Origin: Prauserella cavernicola
GTDB lineage: Bacteria; Actinomycetota; Actinomycetes; Mycobacteriales; Pseudonocardiaceae
Direction of reading: 5' to 3'
Assembly: GCF_016595675.1 (NCBI RefSeq)
Contig: NZ_JAENJH010000001.1
Span: 1,298,096 to 1,362,095 of the forward strand
Length of the DNA stretch: 64,000 bases
Under the pieces are notes generated by a model. The model saw only the letters and a list, made by a program, of their open reading frames with translations. It did no database searches and had not been told where the DNA came from. Of the stretch, positions 1 to 7,385 are shown in pieces (within the stretch, counting starts at the first letter, position 1; every line of letters begins with the position of its first letter). A program made the position numbers and the translations under genes.

Positions 1-48
1 TCGTCTATCGAGTCGAATCCAGAACGACGGCGGAAGCAGATCCTTCAC
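1..48 (-). CDS. Possible 5' end of a gene running off the left edge
   Basis: A leftward reading frame opens with GTG at 48 and stays open to the window edge (16 codons, starting MKDLLPPSFWIR). A plausible ribosome binding site, GAGGTGA, lies about 8 bases upstream. Nothing can be said about function from so few residues. It could be a chance open frame; the Shine-Dalgarno match and the empty stretch behind it are the only support. Confidence 0.3.
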   Translation of the reverse strand, partial: MKDLLPPSFWIRLDRR

Positions 49-310
49 ACGCGTCTCACCTCGCGGAGCACGAAGTCGGGTCCGCCGTCTTTTCTGTACT
101 GATACCAGTTTCACAAATACCAGCAGGTAACCGCGGGACGGGCGATCCTTCACCTTTCTCGAAACCTCGCGCCTGCCACAAAGAACCGCTGACCGGTCTC
201 GCACCCGCCCACGCTCGTCCCGCGACACCGTTGACGCCTGTCGGGAATTTCCGTCGGGCAGGGACCTTCGACCCTGACGGCGGAGCTGGGGTACGAGCAC
301 GCTGAGTGCG
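49..310. other. Intergenic region, no gene recognised
   Basis: No convincing coding frame or RNA gene seen. It contains a short direct repeat ATACCAG at 102-108 and 117-123 (15-bp period), which could be a regulator site for a leftward gene, and a TTGACG hexamer at 231-236 without a good partner -10 element. If the flanking genes are divergent, this is their shared promoter region. Confidence 0.5.
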
Positions 311-1174
311 GTGTTTCTCGTCGTCTTCGTCGCGTTGCTCGCCGCCGCCGCGAACGCCCTGGGCTCGGTGTTGCAGCGGGTGGGTGTGCGCACCGTGCCC
401 CGGAACGAGCGGATGTCGGTGCGCGTGCTGCGCAGGTTCGCCAGCCAGCGCGTGTGGCTGCTGGGCATCACGGCGACGCTCGCGGGCACGGCGCTCCAGG
501 CCATCGCGCTCGCCTTCGGCCCGCTCGTGCTGGTCCAGCCGCTACTCATCAGCGAGCTCTGTTTCGCGCTGGTGTTGTCCGGCCTGGCGTTCGGCAGCCG
601 GTTGCGGACCAGGGAGTGGGCCGCGGTGGGCGCCACCGCGGCGGGAGTCGCACTGCTGCTGGTGGCGCTCGCACCCGGCGGCGGAAGCCCCCGCGACGCG
701 TCGATCGGCGCCTGGATCCTCGGCTGTCTGCTGACCATCGCCGTGGTCGGCTGCCTGGTGCTGCTGAACCACCGCGACCGGCACGCCCATCACGCGGTGT
801 ATCTCGGGACGGCCGCGGGCACGTGGTTCGCCTTTACGGCCGCGCTCGTCGCCGCCGTCACCGCCGCGCTCACCGCGGGCGGCGTCGTGGCGGCGCTCTC
901 GGCGTGGCAGACCTACGGCCTGATCCTGGCCGGGCCTGCCGGGTTCTTTCTGCTGCAGCAGATGTTGCGGGCGGGCAGGCTCGAGGCCTCCCAGCCCGCC
1001 CTCGTGCTGTCCAACCCGCTGGCCGCGCTGGGCTGGGGTGTCGTGGTGTTCGGCGAGCACGTCCGCGGTGGCGGGTGGATCACCGTCGACCTCCTCGCGC
1101 TGGCGGTCATCGCCGTGGCCACCAGCATGCTCGCCCGTTCCTCGCTGCTGAACGACCGCGCCGCCGCCGACTGA
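311..1174 (+). CDS. DMT/EamA-like multi-pass membrane protein
   Basis: A 287-residue, very hydrophobic protein with about nine predicted membrane spans and almost no loops, resembling actinobacterial drug/metabolite-transporter-like proteins. The N-terminus (VFLVVFVALLAAAANALGS) enters the membrane directly, and a positively charged RVWLLG turn precedes the second span. GTG at 311 is the first usual start; an in-frame CTG at 302 would add three residues. No ligand motif is visible, so the substrate is unknown. It stands alone upstream of the psp operon, about 135 bp before pspA, and could be transcribed with it. Confidence 0.7.
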   Translation: MFLVVFVALLAAAANALGSVLQRVGVRTVPRNERMSVRVLRRFASQRVWLLGITATLAGTALQAIALAFGPLVLVQPLLISELCFALVLSGLAFGSRLRTREWAAVGATAAGVALLLVALAPGGGSPRDASIGAWILGCLLTIAVVGCLVLLNHRDRHAHHAVYLGTAAGTWFAFTAALVAAVTAALTAGGVVAALSAWQTYGLILAGPAGFFLLQQMLRAGRLEASQPALVLSNPLAALGWGVVVFGEHVRGGGWITVDLLALAVIAVATSMLARSSLLNDRAAAD

Positions 1175-1309
1175 CGTCGCACCGCCGTGCGCGGTTTGCG
1201 GGATTGGGGACTTTCGCCTCTACCGGCAGGGCCGCACGACCCAATGCCGTGGACTGGCGGGGAGACGACTCTCGACAGCGAAGCGCCCGTCAGGAAAGGA
1301 ATGGCCGTC

Positions 1310-2083
1310 ATGGGTATCGCGCGCCGCATCGCCCTGCTGTTCCGGGTCAAGGCCAACAAGACGCTCGACCGGGCAGAGGATCCGAGGGAAGTACTCGACT
1401 ACTCGTACCAGCGTCAGGTGGAGATGCTGGCCAAGGTGCGCCGCAGCCTCGCCGATGTCGCCACCAGCCGCAAGCGGGTCGAGCTGCAGATCGGGCAGGC
1501 CCGCCAGTCCACCGAGCGGCTACAGGACCAGGCCGTGCAGGCACTCGGCATGGGCAAGGAGGATCTGGCCAGGGAGGCGCTGACCCGGCGCTCGAGCGCG
1601 CTGTCACAGATCGACCAGCTGCAGCCGCAGGCCGAGGCACTCCAGGCCGAAGAAGACAAGCTCACCGTCGCCGCACAGCGCCTGCAGGGCAAGGTGGAGG
1701 CGTTCCGCACGCGCAAGGAGACCATCAAGGCGACCTACACCGCGGCCGAGGCACAGACCAAGATCGGTGAGGCGGTCTCGGGAATCTCCGAGGAGATGGG
1801 CGACGTCGGGCTGGCCATGCAGCGCGCCGAGGACAAGACGGCGCAGATGTCCTCCCGCGCGCAGGCTCTTGACGAGCTGATGGCCTCCGGCGCACTCGAC
1901 GACGCCGCGCTGCCCGTGGGCCAGCAGGACGACATCCAGGCCGCCCTCGAACAGTCCCGCGGCGGGCAGCCCACCATCGACAGCCAGCTGGCGCAGCTCA
2001 GAGCGCAGCTGCCTTCGGCATCCCCGCCGGCCCAGCTCGAGACCGGCACACCCACCACGAGGGAAGGAGACGAGTCCACGTGA
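1310..2083 (+). CDS. pspA: PspA/IM30 family phage-shock protein
   Basis: A 257-residue protein with the PspA/IM30 layout: a short amphipathic N-terminus (MGIARRIALLFRVKANKTLD) followed by long heptad-rich coiled coil to about residue 215 and an acidic, Gln-rich tail. PspA proteins oligomerise on the inner membrane and counter loss of membrane integrity. ATG at 1310 is preferred over ATG at 1301 because AGGAAAGG sits 9-10 bases before 1310 but touches 1301. First gene of a four-gene set with pspAA, an htpX-like protease and pspAB; its stop overlaps the next start by 4 bp. Confidence 0.9.
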   Translation: MGIARRIALLFRVKANKTLDRAEDPREVLDYSYQRQVEMLAKVRRSLADVATSRKRVELQIGQARQSTERLQDQAVQALGMGKEDLAREALTRRSSALSQIDQLQPQAEALQAEEDKLTVAAQRLQGKVEAFRTRKETIKATYTAAEAQTKIGEAVSGISEEMGDVGLAMQRAEDKTAQMSSRAQALDELMASGALDDAALPVGQQDDIQAALEQSRGGQPTIDSQLAQLRAQLPSASPPAQLETGTPTTREGDEST

Positions 2084-2358
2084 TCATCCGCATCCTGGGC
2101 GAGGGACAGTACGAGTTCGACGACCACCGGCTCGACGAACTGAACGTGCTCGACGCCCGGTTACAGGACGCCGTCGACGCCGCGGATCCGGACCTGTTGA
2201 GGTCCGTGCTCACCGCGCTGCTCGACCTCGTCCGCACGCTCGGCACCTCGCTCGGCGCCGACGTGCTGGTCCCGTCCGAACTCGTGCTCCCGGCCGCCGA
2301 CGCCGGCCTGGACGAGCTCCGTGATCTGCTCACCGACGAGGGCCTCGTCCCGGGGTGA
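2080..2358 (+). CDS. pspAA: PspA-associated protein PspAA
   Basis: A 92-residue acidic protein (MIIRILGEGQYEFDD start) matching the small PspAA family encoded next to pspA in actinobacteria. It likely binds or modulates PspA in the cytoplasm; the precise mechanism is not evident from the sequence. GTG start overlaps the pspA stop (GTGA), so translation is coupled. No membrane span, no enzymatic motif. Confidence 0.85.
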   Translation: MIIRILGEGQYEFDDHRLDELNVLDARLQDAVDAADPDLLRSVLTALLDLVRTLGTSLGADVLVPSELVLPAADAGLDELRDLLTDEGLVPG

Positions 2359-2364
2359 GTTCGG

Positions 2365-3267
2365 ATGCAGACTCGATTCCTCCCCGATCGCCAGCTGACG
2401 GCCCGCATGCTGGTGACGATGTTCCTGCTCGGGCTGGTGTACGTGGCGTTCGTCGCCGTCCTCGTCGTGCTGATCAAGTCGGTGGCCGTCATCGTCGCGA
2501 TCGCCGCGGGGGTGCTGGCCGCGCAGTGGTGGTTCTCCGATCGCGTCGCCCTGTACGCGATGCGCGCCCAGCCGGTGACCCCGCAGCAGGAACCGCGGCT
2601 GCACGCGATGGTGGACCGGTTGTGCGCCAACGCGAACATGCCGAAACCCCGGATCGCCGTCGCGAACACGGAGCTGCCCAACGCCTTCGCCACGGGACGC
2701 AGCGCCAAACGTGCGGTGCTGTGCGTGACCACGGGACTGACCAGGCGACTCGACAACGAGGAACTCGAGGGCGTGCTCGCCCACGAGCTCTCGCACATCG
2801 CCCACCGCGACGTGGTCGTCCTGACCGTCGCGTCGTTCCTCGGCGTGCTCGCGGGGCTGGTCGCCCGGTTCGCCTTCTACTCGACCCTGTTCGGCGACGG
2901 TCGCAGGAGCAACCGCGACGACGGCCAGGTCTTTCTCATGATCCTGCTCGTGATGGCCGTGTCGGTCGCCGTGTACGCCATCAGCTTCCTGCTCATCCGG
3001 GCGCTGTCCCGGTACCGGGAGCTCGCCGCCGACCGCGCGGGCGCGATGCTCACCGGCCGTCCTTCCGCGCTGGCCTCCGCGCTGACGAAGGTCAGCGGGC
3101 AGATGCGCAAGATTCCCACCAGGGACCTGCGTTCCGCCGCGGCGTTCAACGCGTTCTTCTTCGCGCCGGCCACCGGAACCGGGATGAAGGTCCACAACCT
3201 GCTGGCCACGCACCCGCCGTTGCAGCAGCGGCTCGACCAGCTGGCCGGGATGACGAAACAACTGTGA
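2365..3267 (+). CDS. htpX: HtpX-like M48 zinc metalloprotease
   Basis: A 300-residue membrane peptidase. Two N-terminal membrane spans (about residues 14-55) are followed by the catalytic domain with the zinc-binding HELSH motif at 140-144, a further hydrophobic hairpin (about 150-215), and the downstream LAADRAG segment supplying the third ligand region. M48/HtpX proteases degrade damaged membrane proteins. Starting 6 bp after pspAA, it is clearly in the psp operon, linking PspA membrane protection to membrane-protein quality control. Confidence 0.88.
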   Translation: MQTRFLPDRQLTARMLVTMFLLGLVYVAFVAVLVVLIKSVAVIVAIAAGVLAAQWWFSDRVALYAMRAQPVTPQQEPRLHAMVDRLCANANMPKPRIAVANTELPNAFATGRSAKRAVLCVTTGLTRRLDNEELEGVLAHELSHIAHRDVVVLTVASFLGVLAGLVARFAFYSTLFGDGRRSNRDDGQVFLMILLVMAVSVAVYAISFLLIRALSRYRELAADRAGAMLTGRPSALASALTKVSGQMRKIPTRDLRSAAAFNAFFFAPATGTGMKVHNLLATHPPLQQRLDQLAGMTKQL

Positions 3268-3285
3268 CCGGAAAGGCGCCGTGGC

Positions 3286-3864
3286 ATGGGACTACTCGAC
3301 ATCCTGCTCGGCCGCACCAAGCCGCCCAAGCCCGACCTCGACGTGCTGTTCGCGATTCCCGGCGCCGCCTACACGGTCGAGGCCGGCCTCGGGTTCGTCC
3401 CCACCGGGGCCGGGGCCGTGTGCTTCAAGGCCGCCGAGGGCGGCGCGGCGGGCCGGACCAGGGAGGACATTCTGTCGTTGCTGCACCTCGACGAGACCAC
3501 CGGCGTCACCGCCGCCGACGACGAGTACGGCTACACCTGGATCACCTGCCGTCAGTCCACAGTGGATCTTCCCGCGTTGATGACTCAGTTGCACGCGGCC
3601 AACGCCACACTCGCCGACGCCGGGTTCGGCTCGTCGCTGCTGTGCACCGTCATCGGGTTCACCGGCACCGACCCCGCCAAGCCGCGCCGGCTGGGCCTGA
3701 TCTATCTGTTCAAGCGCGGCAGCGTCTATCCCTTCGCGCCGAACGGGCCGCACACCCGCGACAGCGCGCTCGAGCTGCAGACCCGCGCCGCGCTCGCCGA
3801 CGAGCTCCCCATCGAGCCCGATCTCGACCGCTGGTTCCCGGTCTGGTCCGCACCAGTGCCGTGA
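3286..3864 (+). CDS. pspAB: PspA-associated protein PspAB
   Basis: A 192-residue soluble protein beginning MGLLDILLGRTKPPKPDLD, characteristic of the PspAB family that co-occurs with PspA, PspAA and HtpX in actinobacteria. No catalytic motif is recognisable; a role as PspA partner or regulator is inferred only from conserved gene order. It follows the protease by 18 bp. The operon appears to end here. Confidence 0.85.
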   Translation: MGLLDILLGRTKPPKPDLDVLFAIPGAAYTVEAGLGFVPTGAGAVCFKAAEGGAAGRTREDILSLLHLDETTGVTAADDEYGYTWITCRQSTVDLPALMTQLHAANATLADAGFGSSLLCTVIGFTGTDPAKPRRLGLIYLFKRGSVYPFAPNGPHTRDSALELQTRAALADELPIEPDLDRWFPVWSAPVP

Positions 3865-3891
3865 GCCCTGTGCCGGGCTAGAGTCGCCTTT

Positions 3892-4311
3892 ATGGGTATG
3901 AGCATTCGGAACCAGCTCACCGGCACGGTCACGACTGTCGCGTCCGGTGAGGTGATGGCCACGGTCAAGGTGCGCCTGTCCGGTGGGCAGGAGATCACCG
4001 CCGCCATCACCCGGGAGTCGGTCGAGGAACTCGGACTCGCCGAGGGAACCGCCGTCCGAGTCCTGATCAAGGCCACCGAGATCTCGCTGGCCACCGGGCC
4101 GGTGAACGGCATCAGCATCCGCAACCAGCTGCCGGGCCGCGTCGCGGCGGTCGCCACCGGCGGCGCGATGGCGACGGTGAAGGTCAGCATCACCGACGGC
4201 GAGCTGACCGCGGCGATCACCCGCGACGGCGCCATCGAACTCGGCCTCGCCGAGAACAGCGCGGTCGTCGCGCTGGTCAAGTCCACCGAGGTCTCGCTGG
4301 CCACCGGCTGA
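3892..4311 (+). CDS. Double-TOBE (Mop) molybdate-binding protein
   Basis: A 139-residue protein made of two tandem Mop/TOBE domains of about 68 residues: SIRNQLTGTV...SLATG (4-70) and SIRNQLPGRV...SLATG (74-139). Such molbindins bind molybdate or tungstate oxyanions in the cytoplasm for storage or sensing. The repeats are closely similar, indicating internal duplication. No Shine-Dalgarno is seen; TAGAGT about 7 bases before the ATG suggests a leaderless mRNA. ATG at 3898 is an alternative start. A molybdenum hydroxylase lies 4 kb downstream, though not in the same operon. Confidence 0.85.
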   Translation: MGMSIRNQLTGTVTTVASGEVMATVKVRLSGGQEITAAITRESVEELGLAEGTAVRVLIKATEISLATGPVNGISIRNQLPGRVAAVATGGAMATVKVSITDGELTAAITRDGAIELGLAENSAVVALVKSTEVSLATG

Positions 4312-4415
4312 GCACGGCGAGCAGCGGGCGGCCGGTGCGCCGCGCCGCGGATCCCGGAGCTCTGGCGATTCCGGCGGCATGCGCGCGAGGTCGCCGAGCA
4401 TGATCGAGGAGGTGG

Positions 4416-5495
4416 GTGTCCGCCGTGGGCAAGGCTCGCACACTCGCCGAGGTGTACCGGCACTTCGGTGAGGTCGACGCAGCCGATACGTCGCCACTGC
4501 AGGCACGCGTCGCTGTGGCGCTGAGCTCCTCGGCCGAGGCGCTGCGCGCCATCGAGACCGCGCCCGCGCGCAAGCGGAATCCCGCGCTCGTCCTCGCCGC
4601 GCTGAACGACCTGGCCCTCGCCGGACACGCACCGGCACTGGCCACGGCGTGTGCCGCCGCGGACTCCGACGCCGCCGCCGACGCGGCGATCGACGCGCTG
4701 CTGCACCTGACCGCGCAGGTCGTGGCCGTCGCCGGGCGCCGACGGGTACGGACCAGCGAGACCGCCCGCTGCGCAGTGCTCTACCCCGCCGTCGCCGAGG
4801 CGGCACGCAGGGCGGGCGCGACCTCGGTAGGGCTGATCGACGTGGACGGCGGGCCCGGGCTGAACGTCCACCTCGATCGCGTCGGCATCACCTACGACGA
4901 CGGGCGAACGCTGGGCGACGCGTCGTCCCCGGTGCGGCTGCGGTCCTCGATCGTCGGGGGCAAGTCCGTTTCGGAGCTGGCGATTCCCGAGGTCGTGGCG
5001 CGGATCGGCGTCGGCATCGATCCGGTCGACGTCACCGACGCCGACGACGCGCGGTGGCTGCGCGCCTGTCTGCCACCGGATCGGCCGGAGCGGATCGCGG
5101 CGCTCGACGCGGAACTGGCACTGGCGGCGGCGGAGCCTCCGCTGCTGCTGCGCGGCGCTGCCCTCGATGTACTGCCCGAGGCACTCGCCCGCGTTCCGGC
5201 GGGAGCCCTGCCAATCGTCACCACCACGTGGGCACTGTCGGCGTTCTCGCTCGAGAACCGCCTGCGACTGGTGCACCTCCTCGACGCGGCGGCGACCGAC
5301 CGGCCCGTGGCGTGGGTGTCGGCGGAAGGCGTGGGCGTCGCGCCGGCGATCCCGACGTTCGGCGATCGCCGCGCCTCCGGCCACAGCATCATCGGGCTGG
5401 CCGAGTTCGCTCACGCGACCACCCGCGCCGAGGCACTCGGCCGTTGCTGGTCCCGGGGCCGGCTGCTGGCGTGGCTGGCCGAGTCCGCCGCGTGA
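4416..5495 (+). CDS. DUF2332 family protein
   Basis: A 359-residue soluble protein with the DUF2332 pattern: alpha-helical N-terminal half (AEVYRHFGEVDAADTSPLQ), a central LIDVDGGPGLNVHLDR block and the C-terminal LPIVTTTWALSAFS segment. The family is common in actinobacteria and has no assigned reaction. GTG at 4416 follows GAGGAGG with good spacing. It is followed after 95 bp by cutC on the same strand; a functional link is not evident. Confidence 0.8.
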   Translation: MSAVGKARTLAEVYRHFGEVDAADTSPLQARVAVALSSSAEALRAIETAPARKRNPALVLAALNDLALAGHAPALATACAAADSDAAADAAIDALLHLTAQVVAVAGRRRVRTSETARCAVLYPAVAEAARRAGATSVGLIDVDGGPGLNVHLDRVGITYDDGRTLGDASSPVRLRSSIVGGKSVSELAIPEVVARIGVGIDPVDVTDADDARWLRACLPPDRPERIAALDAELALAAAEPPLLLRGAALDVLPEALARVPAGALPIVTTTWALSAFSLENRLRLVHLLDAAATDRPVAWVSAEGVGVAPAIPTFGDRRASGHSIIGLAEFAHATTRAEALGRCWSRGRLLAWLAESAA

Positions 5496-5590
5496 CATCA
5501 CCGAATACCGCAAGACCTGCACGTGACGCGAGTCCCCCTGGCCACGCGGCCCGGGGCGCTCGTCCGGCTGGCGCCGGGGATACTGACGCC

Positions 5591-6355
5591 ATGCCGGTGC
5601 GAGTCGAGATCAGCGTGGAGTCTGCGGCGGGCGCCCGCATCGCGGAGCGGGCCGGAGCGGCCAGGGTCGAGCTGTGTTCCGGGCTCGCCGACGGCGGGCT
5701 GACGCCGAGCGCGGGGCTCGTCGAGGCGAGCGCCGAACTGATCGAGACGCACGTGCTGGTCCGCCCCCGGCCTGGCGATTTCCGGTACACCGCCGAGGAG
5801 ATCGCGGTGATGGTGCGCGACATCGAGCACGCCCGCGCCCACGGCGCGGCCGGCGTGGTCGTCGGCGCGCTGGACGCGAGCGGCGCGCTCGCGCCCGCCT
5901 GTCAGGAACTCGTCGCGGCGGCGGACGGGCTGCCCGTCACCCTGCACCGCGCGATCGATGTGAGCGCCGACCCGGTCGCGGTACTGGACGCGGCGATCGC
6001 ATGGGGCTTCGCCAGGGTGCTGACCTCCGGCGGAGCACCCACCGCCGTCGCCGGAGCCGAGGTGATCCGCGCGCTGGCCGAGCGCGCGGCGGGCAGGCTC
6101 GCGGTCATGGCCTGCGGCGGTGTCCGCCCGAACAACGCGCGACAGGTCGTGGCCGCCACCGGCGTCGCCGACCTGCACGCGGCACCGCGGACACCGACCG
6201 GGACGAGCGGGCTGGGCGACGTGAGCTTCGCGGGCGCCGGGGTGCCGGAGGGCCACGACCGGTTCGAGACCGACGCCGCCGCCGTCGGCGCGCTGTGCGA
6301 GCTGTTCCGGGACCCCGGGTCAGCGGCCGTAGCGCCCGAGCACGGCGGCTCGTAG
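5591..6355 (+). CDS. cutC: CutC family copper-homeostasis protein
   Basis: A 254-residue TIM-barrel protein with CutC signatures: VEISVES near the start, RVELCSGLADGGLTPS (about 28-43), LVRPRPGDFRY, VTLHRAID (about 117-124) and RVLTSGG. CutC proteins have been connected with copper tolerance, but their biochemical activity is unsettled. The 3' end overlaps the convergent CDF exporter by 36 bp. The next gene being a metal exporter fits a metal-homeostasis theme, though the two are transcribed towards each other. Confidence 0.85.
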   Translation: MPVRVEISVESAAGARIAERAGAARVELCSGLADGGLTPSAGLVEASAELIETHVLVRPRPGDFRYTAEEIAVMVRDIEHARAHGAAGVVVGALDASGALAPACQELVAAADGLPVTLHRAIDVSADPVAVLDAAIAWGFARVLTSGGAPTAVAGAEVIRALAERAAGRLAVMACGGVRPNNARQVVAATGVADLHAAPRTPTGTSGLGDVSFAGAGVPEGHDRFETDAAAVGALCELFRDPGSAAVAPEHGGS

Positions 6356-7315
6356 CTCCGGATCGGTGCGGGGCACGGGTTCGAGGAAGACCTCGTCGAT
6401 GTCGGGCAGCTCCTCGCGCAGGGTCGCGGCGAGCTTCACGCAGAGGTGCTCCAGTTCCCCGGCCGTCAGCGAGTCGTCGAAGTCGACCCGCGCGCACACC
6501 AGCACCTGGTCGGTGCCCATGAGCATGGTCTGCAGGTCCACCAGAGCGTCCACCTGGTCCACGGCGACGATCCGGTCGCGGATCCGCCGCACCAGCACGG
6601 GATCGGCGGAGCGGCCGATCAGCAGGTGCCGGTTCGTGCGTGCCAGCAGGTAGGCCACCAGCGCGAGCAGTGCGCCGATCGCGACGGAGGCGAGCCCGTC
6701 CCACACCGACGACCCGGTGAGCTGGTGCAGACCGATGCCCGCGAACGCGAGCAGCAGGCCGACGAGTGCGGCGGAGTCCTCGAACAACACCGTCTTGGGC
6801 GCGGGATCATCGGTCAGGCGCAGGTACTCGACGATCGAGCGCCGCTGTTCCCGCGACTCCCTGCGCACCTGCCGCATCGCCTGCAGCCACGACGTCGACT
6901 CGAGGCAGAACGCGATGGCCAGCACGACGTAGCCGACGAGCGGTGAGCTCTGTTCCTCCGGTTCGCCGAACACGGTGCGGAAGCCTTCGTAGAACGAGAA
7001 CATCGCGCCCGAGGCGAAGATCGACACCGCCGCGAGCAACGCCCAGAAGTAGCGTTCCTTGCCGTACCCGAAGGGATGAACCCGGTCGGCGGGACGGTCC
7101 GAGCGGCGCAACGCGGTCAGCAGCAGCACCTCGGTGAACGTGTCGGCCACCGAGTGTGCGGCCTCCGAGAGCATCGCCGCCGACCCGGTGATGACGCCCG
7201 CGATCGCTTTGAGCACGGCGATCGCGAGGTTGGCGGCACCGGCGAGCAGGACGGTCAGCGTGCTCTCGCCGGATTTCGGTGCACCCGTGGTGGATTCCTC
7301 AGTCCGATCGCTCAC
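6320..7315 (-). CDS. Cation diffusion facilitator (CDF) metal exporter
   Basis: A 331-residue protein with six predicted membrane spans and a C-terminal cytoplasmic ferredoxin-like domain, as in CDF exporters that swap divalent metal for protons. TM2 carries HSVAD (H54, D58) and TM5 carries EDSAALVG, the usual metal-binding positions; the metal cannot be assigned. GTG at 7315 (VSDRTEESTTG) is chosen because upstream in-frame sequence is low-complexity and overlaps the neighbouring 3' region. Overlaps cutC tail-to-tail. Confidence 0.85.
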   Translation of the reverse strand: MSDRTEESTTGAPKSGESTLTVLLAGAANLAIAVLKAIAGVITGSAAMLSEAAHSVADTFTEVLLLTALRRSDRPADRVHPFGYGKERYFWALLAAVSIFASGAMFSFYEGFRTVFGEPEEQSSPLVGYVVLAIAFCLESTSWLQAMRQVRRESREQRRSIVEYLRLTDDPAPKTVLFEDSAALVGLLLAFAGIGLHQLTGSSVWDGLASVAIGALLALVAYLLARTNRHLLIGRSADPVLVRRIRDRIVAVDQVDALVDLQTMLMGTDQVLVCARVDFDDSLTAGELEHLCVKLAATLREELPDIDEVFLEPVPRTDPELRAAVLGRYGR

Positions 7316-7385
7316 CCGCGGAGTGTAGGACCGGGTGGGCGAGAGCGCCGTGCGGCGAGCGCACGGGCTCCCGCCCCGCTCCGGG

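Noticed and set aside
2161..3261. Long leftward open frame antisense to the protease and pspAA
   Set aside because: His/Gly/Arg/Glu-rich low-complexity translation typical of the complementary frame of a high-GC gene; the forward frames encode recognisable domains.
3726..5522. 598-codon leftward frame antisense to the TOBE and DUF2332 genes
   Set aside because: Composition-driven shadow frame; no domain seen, and forward genes with ribosome binding sites explain the DNA.
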